A stretch of DNA of 41,151 bases from Chloroflexota bacterium (GTDB lineage Bacteria > Chloroflexota > Anaerolineae > Anaerolineales > Anaerolineaceae): contig JAMCRR010000082.1 of the NCBI GenBank assembly GCA_023381565.1, positions 1-41,151 of the forward strand, given 5' to 3'. Below the pieces are notes generated by a model that saw only the letters and a program-made list of their open reading frames with translations, searched no databases and was not told the origin of the DNA. Shown one piece after another: positions 15,685 through 22,911 of this stretch. The first letter of the stretch is position 1. Every line of letters starts with the position of its first letter. A program made the position numbers and the translations under genes.

Positions 15685-16107
15685 ATGGAAACTACAAAGA
15701 GCTCTGACAGCGACTATAATGTCTATCTCGAGAAATGCCCCACCCGCAAGCTCCTGGATCTGATCGCCGATAAATGGACCACCCTCATCATCGGCCTCCT
15801 GGAAGACGGGCCGAAACGCTTCTCGGAGCTGCAGCGCGGTATCGGCGGAATTTCCCAAAAGATGCTCACCCAGACCTTGCGCAGACTCGAGCGCGATGGA
15901 CTGGTCCAGCGTACGATCTATCCCGAAGTTCCCCCGCGTGTGGAGTACCGCCTGACCACCCTGGGCCAGACCCTCAGCAGCCCGATCGCCGCCATCCAGG
16001 AATGGGCCGAAACATACATGGAAGAGGTTCTCGTGGCTCAGAAGGCTTACGACGCGCGTTTTTCAGCTCCCGAAAACGAAAAAGCGGCAACCGCAGAGCT
16101 CAATTGA
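15685..16107 (+). CDS. HxlR-family transcriptional regulator
   Basis: This 140-aa winged-helix regulator has the canonical HxlR core: EKCPTRKLLDLIADKWTTLI, RFSELQRGIGGISQKMLTQT, LRRLERDGLVQR and PPRVEYRLTTLGQTL. The conserved cysteine near the N-terminus (C18) is the thiol that senses quinones, diamide or aldehydes in the YodB/CatR branch. It is divergent from the NAD(P)H-binding, F420-type and CatE-like genes and probably represses them until oxidised or alkylated (inference from the family and the layout). The ATG at 15685 was chosen over an upstream TTG because it coincides with the predicted transcription start and the family's usual beginning. Confidence 0.9.
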   Translation: METTKSSDSDYNVYLEKCPTRKLLDLIADKWTTLIIGLLEDGPKRFSELQRGIGGISQKMLTQTLRRLERDGLVQRTIYPEVPPRVEYRLTTLGQTLSSPIAAIQEWAETYMEEVLVAQKAYDARFSAPENEKAATAELN

Positions 16108-16407
16108 CATACATTCCGTTCGATCCGCACCTTGATAGCAGCCAAAACCCTTGCCCGGCCTGCAATATTGAGCCAATCCAATGCCTATGCGAAATTTGAA
16201 TGTCGCTCGGCTGCGTCTAACCGGCCCCTCCCATTCCTTGCGTATACTCACACCACAATTTCGTGCCCCTCTCTAAGTTCATCGACCCCGCCGCTCCTCT
16301 AACCCGCAGTATCCCCAGGGCGGCTTCCGGGTTTAATCATTACAGAATATTTCCGGTGTAGCCCGACTCCGGAAACGTCAGCTCGCCGCTTATAAGGAGA
16401 CCTGTTT
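16108..16407. other. 300-bp intergenic region before the MFS gene
   Basis: I see no gene. The stretch contains one copy of the 9-mer CTATGCGAA (16185-16193) and an AAGGAGA at 16395-16401 that serves the MFS gene. No convincing promoter or terminator was found. Confidence 0.4.
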
Positions 16408-17664
16408 ATGCCCGGTAAAGATTTTCGCCTCTACCGTTATCGTTGGGTCGTGCTGGGGGTTTTCATGTTCGTCAACTTGACGATCCAGATCCTGTGGATC
16501 TGTTTCGCAGCCATCACCGGCCCCGCAGCCAGCTATTACGGTGTGACCGACCTGCAGATCGGTTTCCTGGCAATGTCTTTCATGCTCGTTTACATCCCCC
16601 TCTCCATCCCGATCTCGTGGATCATCGACACGTACGGCTTCCGCAAGGCCGTGAGCGCTGGAGCTGTGCTCATGGGTGTATTTGGCCTGGCACGCGGCGT
16701 ATTCGCCTCCAACTACTCTCTGGTCGTGGCGTGTACCCTGGGGATTGCCGCGGCGCAGCCGTTCTTGCTCAATGCCATCACTACCGTGGCAGCCAGGTGG
16801 TTTCCGGTTGACGAACGCGCGACTGCCTCTGGGCTGGCCATGGTCGCCAGCTTCCTCGGCATCGCCGCCGGCATGGTGCTGACCCCCATTTTATTCCTGC
16901 AGTACGGCATCGGCGCCATGTTGTTGATTTACGGAGGCGTCGCAGCTTTTTCTTCGGTGCTCTTCGTGGTCCTCAGCCGCGAAGCTCCGCCCACCCCTCC
17001 CTGCGAGCCGGGCCAGGAGGAGCGCGCCTTAATGCTGGATGGCCTCAAAAACATGCTCAAGATCAAAGAGATCTGGTTCCTGCTCTTCCTGTTCCTGGTT
17101 GGGATGGGTGTCTTCAATGGCATCTCGACCTGGGTTGAAGAAATCGTCCGGCCGAGGGGCTTTTCGATCACTCAGGCGGGAGATTTGGGCGGTTTCATGC
17201 TCATCGGAGGGATTGCCGGGGCAGCCATCCTCCCTGCCCTTTCAGATAAATACCGCAACCGCAAATTATTCCTCCTGCTGGGCATGACCATGTCCATCCC
17301 CGGCCTGTTGGGGGTGACTTTCGCCGCCTCCTATGGAATAATGGCAGCCTCGATGAGCATGCTGGGCTTCTTTATGATGGGCCTCGCCCCGATCGGCTAC
17401 CAGTACGCCGCCGAGATCACCTTCCCCGCGCCCGAAGGCACTTCCAACGGCCTGCTCAACCTGGCCGGTCAGGCTTCGGTGGTCTTTATCTTCAGCATGG
17501 AGGCCTTCAAAAGCCCCGACGGTTCGTTCACCCGCTCCCTGCTCGCCTTTGTGGGATTGATGGTCGTGTGCGTCTTCCTGATCGCATCTCTCCGGGAATC
17601 GAGCCTGATCAAGGCACAAATTGCAGATCAGCAGGTTGTTGAAAATACGCCTCAATCGGGATGA
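16408..17664 (+). CDS. MFS transporter
   Basis: This 418-aa membrane protein has about 12 hydrophobic segments and a central hydrophilic loop (about 190-215), typical of the major facilitator superfamily. The loop motif between helices 2 and 3 reads SWIIDTYGFRKAV, a relaxed form of the GxxxDRxGRR signature. The repeat in the second half reads LSDKYRNRKLFLL. The closest recognisable type is the FLVCR/MFS_1 group of eukaryotic and bacterial carriers, and the substrate is unknown. The start follows AAGGAGA. It is transcribed alone as far as can be seen. Confidence 0.87.
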   Translation: MPGKDFRLYRYRWVVLGVFMFVNLTIQILWICFAAITGPAASYYGVTDLQIGFLAMSFMLVYIPLSIPISWIIDTYGFRKAVSAGAVLMGVFGLARGVFASNYSLVVACTLGIAAAQPFLLNAITTVAARWFPVDERATASGLAMVASFLGIAAGMVLTPILFLQYGIGAMLLIYGGVAAFSSVLFVVLSREAPPTPPCEPGQEERALMLDGLKNMLKIKEIWFLLFLFLVGMGVFNGISTWVEEIVRPRGFSITQAGDLGGFMLIGGIAGAAILPALSDKYRNRKLFLLLGMTMSIPGLLGVTFAASYGIMAASMSMLGFFMMGLAPIGYQYAAEITFPAPEGTSNGLLNLAGQASVVFIFSMEAFKSPDGSFTRSLLAFVGLMVVCVFLIASLRESSLIKAQIADQQVVENTPQSG

Positions 17665-17733
17665 ATTTTATGTGGGATACCGCGCTTTAACCGCACCCCC
17701 CATCCCTCCTGCATGGGGCGCCGGTCGTTCTTC

Positions 17734-18129
17734 TCACATATACGGCTTTAGGACAATGTAGATCTTCTCCCATTCCTCCACTTTGGAAGGCTGCCGCGCG
17801 TCGCTGAAGGGGATCTCGGCCAGGAACTGCACTTCCCGGTAATTCAGGTTCTGGCTGAGGGCGAATTTTCCCAATGCTGCAGGGATGATCACCCCGGCCG
17901 CCGGTTCGGCTTTCCGCTCAGACACCAAAGCAAATAGATCCACCTCCAGTGCGGTTGCCAGGCGGGCGAGAGTTTCCGCGCGCACGTCGCCGGCCCTCCC
18001 GCGCTCCAGGTTAGTGATCGAGGCGCGTGAGATCCCCGATCGCTCTGCCAGCACGGCTTGCGAAAGTCCCTTTCTGCGGCGCAAACTCCTCAATCGCTTC
18101 CCAATCTCAATGGCGGTGCGCTCGGTCAT
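17734..18129 (-). CDS. XRE-family regulator with C-terminal extension
   Basis: The 131-aa product has an N-terminal Cro/CI helix-turn-helix: EIGKRLRSLRRRKGLSQAVL, AERSGISRASITNLERGRAG and ETLARLATALEVDLFALV. An approximately 60-residue tail (EVQFLAEIPFSDARQPSKVE, WEKIYIVLKPYM) is of unknown role. The start at 18129 has GGAGAG just upstream. An ATG 18 nt further up overlaps the TATAAT box at 18146-18151 (plus), so it cannot be used from that promoter. The gene is divergent from the strong promoter that serves the HNH/DnaA-domain gene, so it may control it (inference). Confidence 0.85.
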   Translation of the reverse strand: MTERTAIEIGKRLRSLRRRKGLSQAVLAERSGISRASITNLERGRAGDVRAETLARLATALEVDLFALVSERKAEPAAGVIIPAALGKFALSQNLNYREVQFLAEIPFSDARQPSKVEEWEKIYIVLKPYM

Positions 18130-18261
18130 TGGCTCTCCGTATGTCATTATAATCTAAATTACTTATAATATGTTATTGTATTTTGTTTACTATTCCATGC
18201 ATTTTGTTCTATAAACCTATACCGTACCTCGATTCGTTAAGACAACCGCCCGCTTCGTATG

Positions 18262-18290
18262 TTGACAAAAATCAAGCGCTCTCCTATAAT
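18262..18290 (+). promoter_or_regulatory. Perfect consensus sigma70 promoter
   Basis: TTGACA (18262-18267) and TATAAT (18285-18290) with a 17-bp spacer match the consensus at all 12 positions. Transcription would start at 18296-18297, leaving a leader of about 285 nt before the next annotated gene. Confidence 0.85.
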
Positions 18291-18295
18291 GTCAC

Positions 18296-18581
18296 ATGAA
18301 GTGGTATACATCGTTGCTTTGCCGGGCCATCTTCAGGATCGCGTATCTGTGGGTATTTAATCTATACGAAGGTCACAAATTATATTTATTGATAGGATTA
18401 CCGGGCTGGGCGCGGTGTTCCGAATTAGCTTGTTGTTCTTGCTGGTTTCACTCTATTTACTATGCGCAGTTTGGCAGGATTATAAACATCCCCTGATCCC
18501 CTTCCTTGCGCCAGGACGCTCCGGGAACCGGGACCATCCTTCCTGTTTCGACTCGCCTTTCCACATCGTTGGAGACGCTTC
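18296..18581 (+). other. Long AT-richer leader before the HNH/DnaA-domain gene
   Basis: An ATG stands exactly at the predicted transcription start (18296) and opens a 66-codon frame, but its product is rich in Trp, Cys and Tyr and resembles no family I know. In another frame, from a GTG at 18415, there is a clear hydrophobic helix (FRISLLFLLVSLYLLCAVWQ) followed by a polar tail running into the next gene. Either could be a small protein, or the region could be a regulatory leader. I cannot decide. The AT-rich composition of 18150-18480 differs from its surroundings. Confidence 0.35.
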
Positions 18582-19787
18582 ATGCTCGAAGATGAACTCA
18601 ATCGGATCGTTGACGACAGCGAGGACCACCTCTACTTCACCATCGTCCCTCGCTATATCTGGGCTGTCGCCCGCGATCCGTACGATTTTATGCTCTGGAG
18701 CGTGATCAAAGATATAGCCGGTGAGAAAGGCGAGTGTTTCCTATCGACCCCCCAGCTTGCCACCCTCGCCATGATGAGCGAAGGCAAAGTGCAAGACTGC
18801 CGGGCCTATTTGATCCAAAAGGGCGTGCTTACCGGCGAAGTGCGCCAGGATCCGGGCTACCCCTACCCCGTCTGGCATCTCTCTATCCCCAACGTTTGGG
18901 AAAAGAACCTGCTGTGGGCGAAGCACCATATTACGATCAACAGCCGGATCGAATACAAGCATTCCGATAGTCCCGCTCACCATACCAGTATCAAAAAGCA
19001 CTGCTCGCGCTGCGGGCGCGAGTTCGTTCCCTCCGGGCGGCGCTCGCATCGCTGTGAAAGCTGCCAGCAAGCCGCCCGTGAAGAGCAAATGCTCATCCAT
19101 TCCCTCTTCGGCAGCATCAAAGGCAAGCTGATCAAAGAAAACACCACTTGCCAGGAATGCGGATCCAGTGAACAGTTGGAATTGCACCTGGTAGAGACCG
19201 CCGAACAGGGCAAGGTTGCCCGGCGCGTGGTCGTCCTGTGCGCCAATTGCCATAACCAAAAACACCGCCAGCTCTCTTCTCCGCCAGATACACCCCCTTC
19301 GCCTACACATTCATCAGATGAAAGTATTTTCTCGGACCCTTTATCACATTCATCCGATGAACGTAATCAACCCGCGAATCAAGATCATTCATGGGATGAA
19401 GATTCCATCCCACCGGATGAATCCGGTGACTCACCGGGTGAAAACACCCCCCCTTCGGATGAAACAAAGAAGAATCAATTAAAATCCAAACAGAATAACC
19501 AAAAGAAGAAGGATTCAGAAGGTCTTTCTCTTCCGGATGCGCATAAAGTCTGGGAAATGGTCTTGGGCATGCTTCGCCTGGAGATCAGCAAATCGGCTTT
19601 CCAGACCTGGGTGGATTCGGCTAAGATAACCGGATGGGAGGGCGCCACTTTGAGAGTTGCCGTGGGAAACGAATATACGCGAGAATGGTTGGCGCAGCGG
19701 TTGGCCAGCACCGTCCGCCGCCACCTTGCAGGGATTACCAACTGCAGCACAGCCGACGTATATTTTTACGTGGACCGGCTGGACTGA
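18582..19787 (+). CDS. Winged-helix / zinc ribbon / HNH-like / DnaA domain I chimera
   Basis: This 401-aa protein has an unusual set of parts. Residues 1-110 look like a winged helix (LSTPQLATLAMMSEGKVQDC and YLIQKGVLTGEV). A zinc ribbon follows at C141/C144 and C158/C161. Next is an HNH-like finger: C190/C193, a His near 202 and C220-x2-C223-H224-x3-H228; its usual second catalytic-site His is replaced (LELHLVE). An acidic Ser/Asp/Glu/Pro linker of degenerate S-x-D-E repeats spans about 236-300. The C-terminus (about 318-398) resembles DnaA domain I (VWEMVLGMLRLEISKSAFQT, then EYTREWLAQRLASTVRRHLA), which in DnaA contacts the helicase and partner proteins. The AAA+ and DNA-binding parts of DnaA are absent. 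A DNA-replication or recruitment role is inference. The ATG at 18582 has GGAGACG upstream, and the gene is coupled to the next one with a 4-bp gap. Confidence 0.8.
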   Translation: MLEDELNRIVDDSEDHLYFTIVPRYIWAVARDPYDFMLWSVIKDIAGEKGECFLSTPQLATLAMMSEGKVQDCRAYLIQKGVLTGEVRQDPGYPYPVWHLSIPNVWEKNLLWAKHHITINSRIEYKHSDSPAHHTSIKKHCSRCGREFVPSGRRSHRCESCQQAAREEQMLIHSLFGSIKGKLIKENTTCQECGSSEQLELHLVETAEQGKVARRVVVLCANCHNQKHRQLSSPPDTPPSPTHSSDESIFSDPLSHSSDERNQPANQDHSWDEDSIPPDESGDSPGENTPPSDETKKNQLKSKQNNQKKKDSEGLSLPDAHKVWEMVLGMLRLEISKSAFQTWVDSAKITGWEGATLRVAVGNEYTREWLAQRLASTVRRHLAGITNCSTADVYFYVDRLD

Positions 19788-19791
19788 ACGA

Positions 19792-20703
19792 ATGGGTGAG
19801 GTGTTCTTCCAGCCGATGATATCTCGCGTTCTGGTGATCGTTCACGACCCCTTGGTGGAGGAGATACCTGGCGGGCAGAGAGGGCTCAGGCTCTCGCAGC
19901 GTATGGGCTGGCGCAGTGTGGATGAGCTTGAGGCCGGTTATATCGCTGATATCCTCGAGTGCAGCCGAGGTTTAATTCAGTATCAAGTGGTCGAGAGTCA
20001 CCTTGTAGAAGAGTTTCCCATTAAAGAAGATGGCTTTCGCTACACCGCCTCCAGCTACTTTGACGTAATCCAGCACCGCACCCCTCCCCACTCCCCCGAT
20101 TGGGTGAACTACCACCGCATCCTGGACCAGTTTGATATTCTGGAACGCGTCGCACACGGCGAAGTCGACGAGGTGTGGCTGTTTGGCTTTCCCTGGGGCG
20201 GGTATTATGAGTCGCGCATGGCCGGTCGGGGAGCTTTCTGGTGCAATGCTCCGCCGCTGGAAAATACGGCAAGCTGCCCGCTCCGCTTCGTGATCATGGG
20301 CTTCTCCTACGAGCGCGGCGTGGGGGAGATGCTGGAAGATTTTGGGCACCGCGCCGAATCGATCCTCGAGAAGGCTTTCGAGCATGCCCGTGGCGAAGAT
20401 AATCTGTGGCGGCGCTTCATCCGCTACGATAAGCTTGTTCCGGGGCGCGCCGAGGTGGGCACCATCCATTACGCCCCGAACAGCGAGCGAGACTACGATT
20501 GGGGCAACCGGCGCAAGGTCCCCAGCCGGTGCGACACCTGGCTCAACTTCCCGGACCTGGAAGGGAAGCCGCGCCGGGTGAACTGCACGGAGTGGGGCAA
20601 CGGAGACATCCGCTTGCACCACAAGTGGTGGCTAAGCCACCTGCCCGAGCCCTGGTGGAAAGCAGTTGTCAGTCTGGAGGGGACGGTCGACAGCCTATGG
20701 TGA
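19792..20703 (+). CDS. Conserved protein of unknown function
   Basis: The 303-aa product begins with a Rossmann-like strand (MISRVLVIVHDPLVEEIPGG). It then has the strongly patterned segments SYFDVIQHRTPPHSPDWVNY, DEVWLFGFPWGGYYESRMAG, GAFWCNAPPLENT and FVIMGFSYERGVGEMLEDFG. I recognise this as a family present in Chloroflexota, Actinobacteria and some other groups, but know of no described function. It lacks a signal peptide. The gene starts 4 bp after the HNH/DnaA-domain gene, with no strong ribosome site, so it is probably coupled to it. The ATG at 19816 is an alternative start that would place the Rossmann strand at the N-terminus. The stop is followed at once by a GTTTACC-type palindromic repeat. 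Confidence 0.75.
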   Translation: MGEVFFQPMISRVLVIVHDPLVEEIPGGQRGLRLSQRMGWRSVDELEAGYIADILECSRGLIQYQVVESHLVEEFPIKEDGFRYTASSYFDVIQHRTPPHSPDWVNYHRILDQFDILERVAHGEVDEVWLFGFPWGGYYESRMAGRGAFWCNAPPLENTASCPLRFVIMGFSYERGVGEMLEDFGHRAESILEKAFEHARGEDNLWRRFIRYDKLVPGRAEVGTIHYAPNSERDYDWGNRRKVPSRCDTWLNFPDLEGKPRRVNCTEWGNGDIRLHHKWWLSHLPEPWWKAVVSLEGTVDSLW

Positions 20704-20760
20704 ATAGTTCACCGTTTACGGTGAACTGTATACCGTTTACCGTCGAAGGACTGTTTACCG
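20704..20760. repeat. GTTTACC-family palindromic repeat between convergent genes
   Basis: GTTCACCG (20707-20714) pairs perfectly with CGGTGAAC (20719-20726) around TTTA. The core GTATACCGTTTACCG follows, then TCGAAGGACTGTTTACCG. The same core words occur at 23811-23860, 24315-24365 and 25152-25272. The final GTTTACC contains the TAA stop codon of hisD on the minus strand (plus 20755-20757). Confidence 0.8.
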
Positions 20761-22026
20761 GCCTTCACCGCGCAGCCGCGCAGCCGCAGCGTGCCCCGCC
20801 AATCCTTCCAGCGCGGCTAAACGCTCGGTGGCCGGCGTCAGCGCCCGCCTCCCCTCGGGCGACATCCACTGGTGGGTGGCGATCTTGACGAACATGCCCG
20901 CCCACAAGCCCCCGTGCAGGCGCGCCGTGCCCATGGTGGGCAGGGTGTGGTTGGTCCCCGAGGTATAGTCGCCGAACACGACCGGCGCATCTTCTCCCAG
21001 GAAGAGCGAGCCGTAGTTAGTCAGGTCTTGCCAGATCGAGCGCCAGTCCACGGAATGCACCTGCAGATGCTCGGGGGCCAGCTCGTTGGCCAGTGAGACT
21101 CCCTCCGCAAGGGTAGAAACCAGATAGATCGCCCCGTTATTCTCCCAGGATACCCTCGCCACCTCCGCGGTTGTGAGCCCGGCAAGCTGAGTTTCCATCT
21201 CTTCCAGCACTCGTTCAATAAGCTCCGGCGAGGTGGACACGAGAACGCAGCGCGCCCTCAGGTCGTGCTCCGCCTGGGCCAGCAGGTCTGCCGCCACCAG
21301 AGTGGGCTTGGCGCTCTCATCGGCAAGGATGAGCACCTCGCTGGGCCCGGCCAGAAAATCGATGGACACCTGACCAAATACCTGTCGTTTGGCCTCTGTC
21401 ACATAGGCGTTGCCGGGTCCTACGATGATATCGACGGGAGCAATGCTGGGTGTGCCGTAGGCCAGTGCGGCGATGGCCTGCACGCCGCCCACGCAGTAGA
21501 TTTCGTCGGCGCCGGCTACCTGCATGGCTGCCAGGGTATGGGTGTTGATCGTGCCGCTACGGCGATCGGGAGGCGCGCAGGCAGCCACCCGCCTGACCCC
21601 CGCGACGCGCGCCGGGAGAATGCCCATCAATGCCGCCGAGGGCAGCGGGTAGCGCCCGCCGGGAACGTACACCCCCGCGCTGTCCAGGGGGATCTTACGG
21701 TGGCCCAGATGCACACCGGGCAGGGTCTCCACTTCCACTTCGGAGAGCGCCTCGAGCTGGGCGGAGGCAAATCTGCGGATGTTGTTGGCGGCAAACTCCA
21801 TATCCGCCCGGTCTTGGGGCGAGATTTGCGCCAGGGCAGCTTCTTTCGCGGCCGCGCTAACCCGGAAATCAAGGAGCTCGACGTGGTCGAACTCTTTAGA
21901 GAAGCGCCTCACCGCCTCATCCCCCTCCTGGCGAACGGCTGAAATGATCCTGGTCACCGCCTCGGTCAGGGCGACTTGCTCGCTTCGATCGACAGGCCTG
22001 GCTTCTTTTAGGATGGTCCGGCTCAT
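20755..22026 (-). CDS. hisD: Histidinol dehydrogenase or close relative
   Basis: This 423-aa protein matches histidinol dehydrogenase, the zinc enzyme that oxidises L-histidinol to histidine in two NAD-dependent steps. Visible motifs are PGGRYPLPSAALMGILPA, the VGPGNAYVTEAKRQVFGQV segment, DFLAGPSEVLILAD, the catalytic E319-H320 in ELAPEHLQVH, and GDYTSGTNHTLPT. No other his gene lies nearby, so it may be a stand-alone hisD or a HisD-like enzyme such as sulfopropanediol dehydrogenase; sequence reading alone cannot separate these. The start at 22026 follows AGGAG; in-frame codons upstream lack family similarity. Its stop codon lies inside a GTTTACC-type repeat. Confidence 0.87.
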   Translation of the reverse strand: MSRTILKEARPVDRSEQVALTEAVTRIISAVRQEGDEAVRRFSKEFDHVELLDFRVSAAAKEAALAQISPQDRADMEFAANNIRRFASAQLEALSEVEVETLPGVHLGHRKIPLDSAGVYVPGGRYPLPSAALMGILPARVAGVRRVAACAPPDRRSGTINTHTLAAMQVAGADEIYCVGGVQAIAALAYGTPSIAPVDIIVGPGNAYVTEAKRQVFGQVSIDFLAGPSEVLILADESAKPTLVAADLLAQAEHDLRARCVLVSTSPELIERVLEEMETQLAGLTTAEVARVSWENNGAIYLVSTLAEGVSLANELAPEHLQVHSVDWRSIWQDLTNYGSLFLGEDAPVVFGDYTSGTNHTLPTMGTARLHGGLWAGMFVKIATHQWMSPEGRRALTPATERLAALEGLAGHAAAARLRGEGR

Positions 22027-22347
22027 GGGAGGCTCCTGAGAAAAGGGCAAATCGGGAAGGTTATGGCTGGCCTTCATTATATCTGAAAGCCTGTAGCGCA
22101 AGCTTTGCCTGGCGCCTCGCTCGTGCAGAAAAAATGGTTCATCGAGATTTGAACCTTTTACCCTCTGCGTGTGACATACTATAGAATTGCCTTACCCCAA
22201 CCAGACCGGTTGAAAACACCTGGTGAATAAGAGCCTCTCTGCGAAAAAAGCCTCTGCAGACAGCGAGGCGAAGGTACAATGGAGGCGTCTGCCACGGGGC
22301 AGACCGTCACGCTCATGCTCAAGGTTCAATACATTGCAGACTGTTCT
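22027..22347. other. Intergenic region between divergent hisD and the sigma factor gene
   Basis: I found no gene in these 321 bp. There is a short CAACC/GGTTG hairpin at 22198-22212 and a TATAGA-like box near 22190, but no -35 partner that I trust. An ATG at 22279 is in frame with the sigma factor but the extra residues do not resemble the family. Confidence 0.4.
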
Positions 22348-22911
22348 ATGACTGAAAGAGAAGACGACACTGACCTGGTGCGCCGCATGTCTGCCGGTGA
22401 CGAAGATGCCTTGCGCTCCCTCTACGCGGCTTACGGCCAGCGCATGTACGCCTACGCCCTGCGTTTGACGGGAGACCCCGCCGCTGCCGAGGATGCCGTG
22501 CAGGACAGCCTGGTGGCTGCCTGGGAGGGAGCCTCGCGCTTCCGCCGGCAGAGCCGCGTGATCGCCTGGCTGCTGGGCATTGTGCACCACAAGGCGCTGA
22601 ACTCCATGCGCGGCCGGCAGCCGCTTCCCTTTGAAGAAGAGAGCCTGGACCCCCCCACGCAGGGTCCTCAAGTGGAGGAACAGGCTGTGTTGAGCGAACA
22701 GCGCCGCATGCTGCGAGAAGGTCTGGCGCAGCTTTCGTGGGAGCATCGCACCGTGCTCGAGCTGGTCTTCTACCAGCGCTTGAGCCTGAGCGAAGCGGCA
22801 GAAATCTGCGGTTGCCCGGTGGGGACCATCAAAAGCCGCTTAAGCTATGCGAAAAACTGCCTGCGAAATATTTTGCGTCTGGATGGGTTGGATGTGGAGG
22901 ATATCGCATGA
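22348..22911 (+). CDS. ECF-type RNA polymerase sigma factor
   Basis: The 187-aa product is a two-domain sigma70-family factor of the extracytoplasmic-function type. Region 2 spans about 7-75 (DTDLVRRMSAGDEDALRSLY, AAAEDAVQDSLVAAWEGAS and FRRQSRVIAWLLGIVHHKAL). Region 4 spans about 120-175 (SWEHRTVLELVFYQRLSLSE and ICGCPVGTIKSRLSYAKNCL). The start MTEREDDTDLV fits the family; ATGs upstream in frame at 22279 and 22315 are less likely. The stop overlaps the start of the anti-sigma gene (ATGA), so both are translated together. It presumably drives its own operon, which includes ABC transporter genes. Confidence 0.92.
   Translation: MTEREDDTDLVRRMSAGDEDALRSLYAAYGQRMYAYALRLTGDPAAAEDAVQDSLVAAWEGASRFRRQSRVIAWLLGIVHHKALNSMRGRQPLPFEEESLDPPTQGPQVEEQAVLSEQRRMLREGLAQLSWEHRTVLELVFYQRLSLSEAAEICGCPVGTIKSRLSYAKNCLRNILRLDGLDVEDIA

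Noticed and set aside
20755-22026. Histidine biosynthesis operon
   Set aside because: Only the HisD-like gene is present; neighbours are a conserved unknown gene and a sigma factor, so no his operon is claimed.
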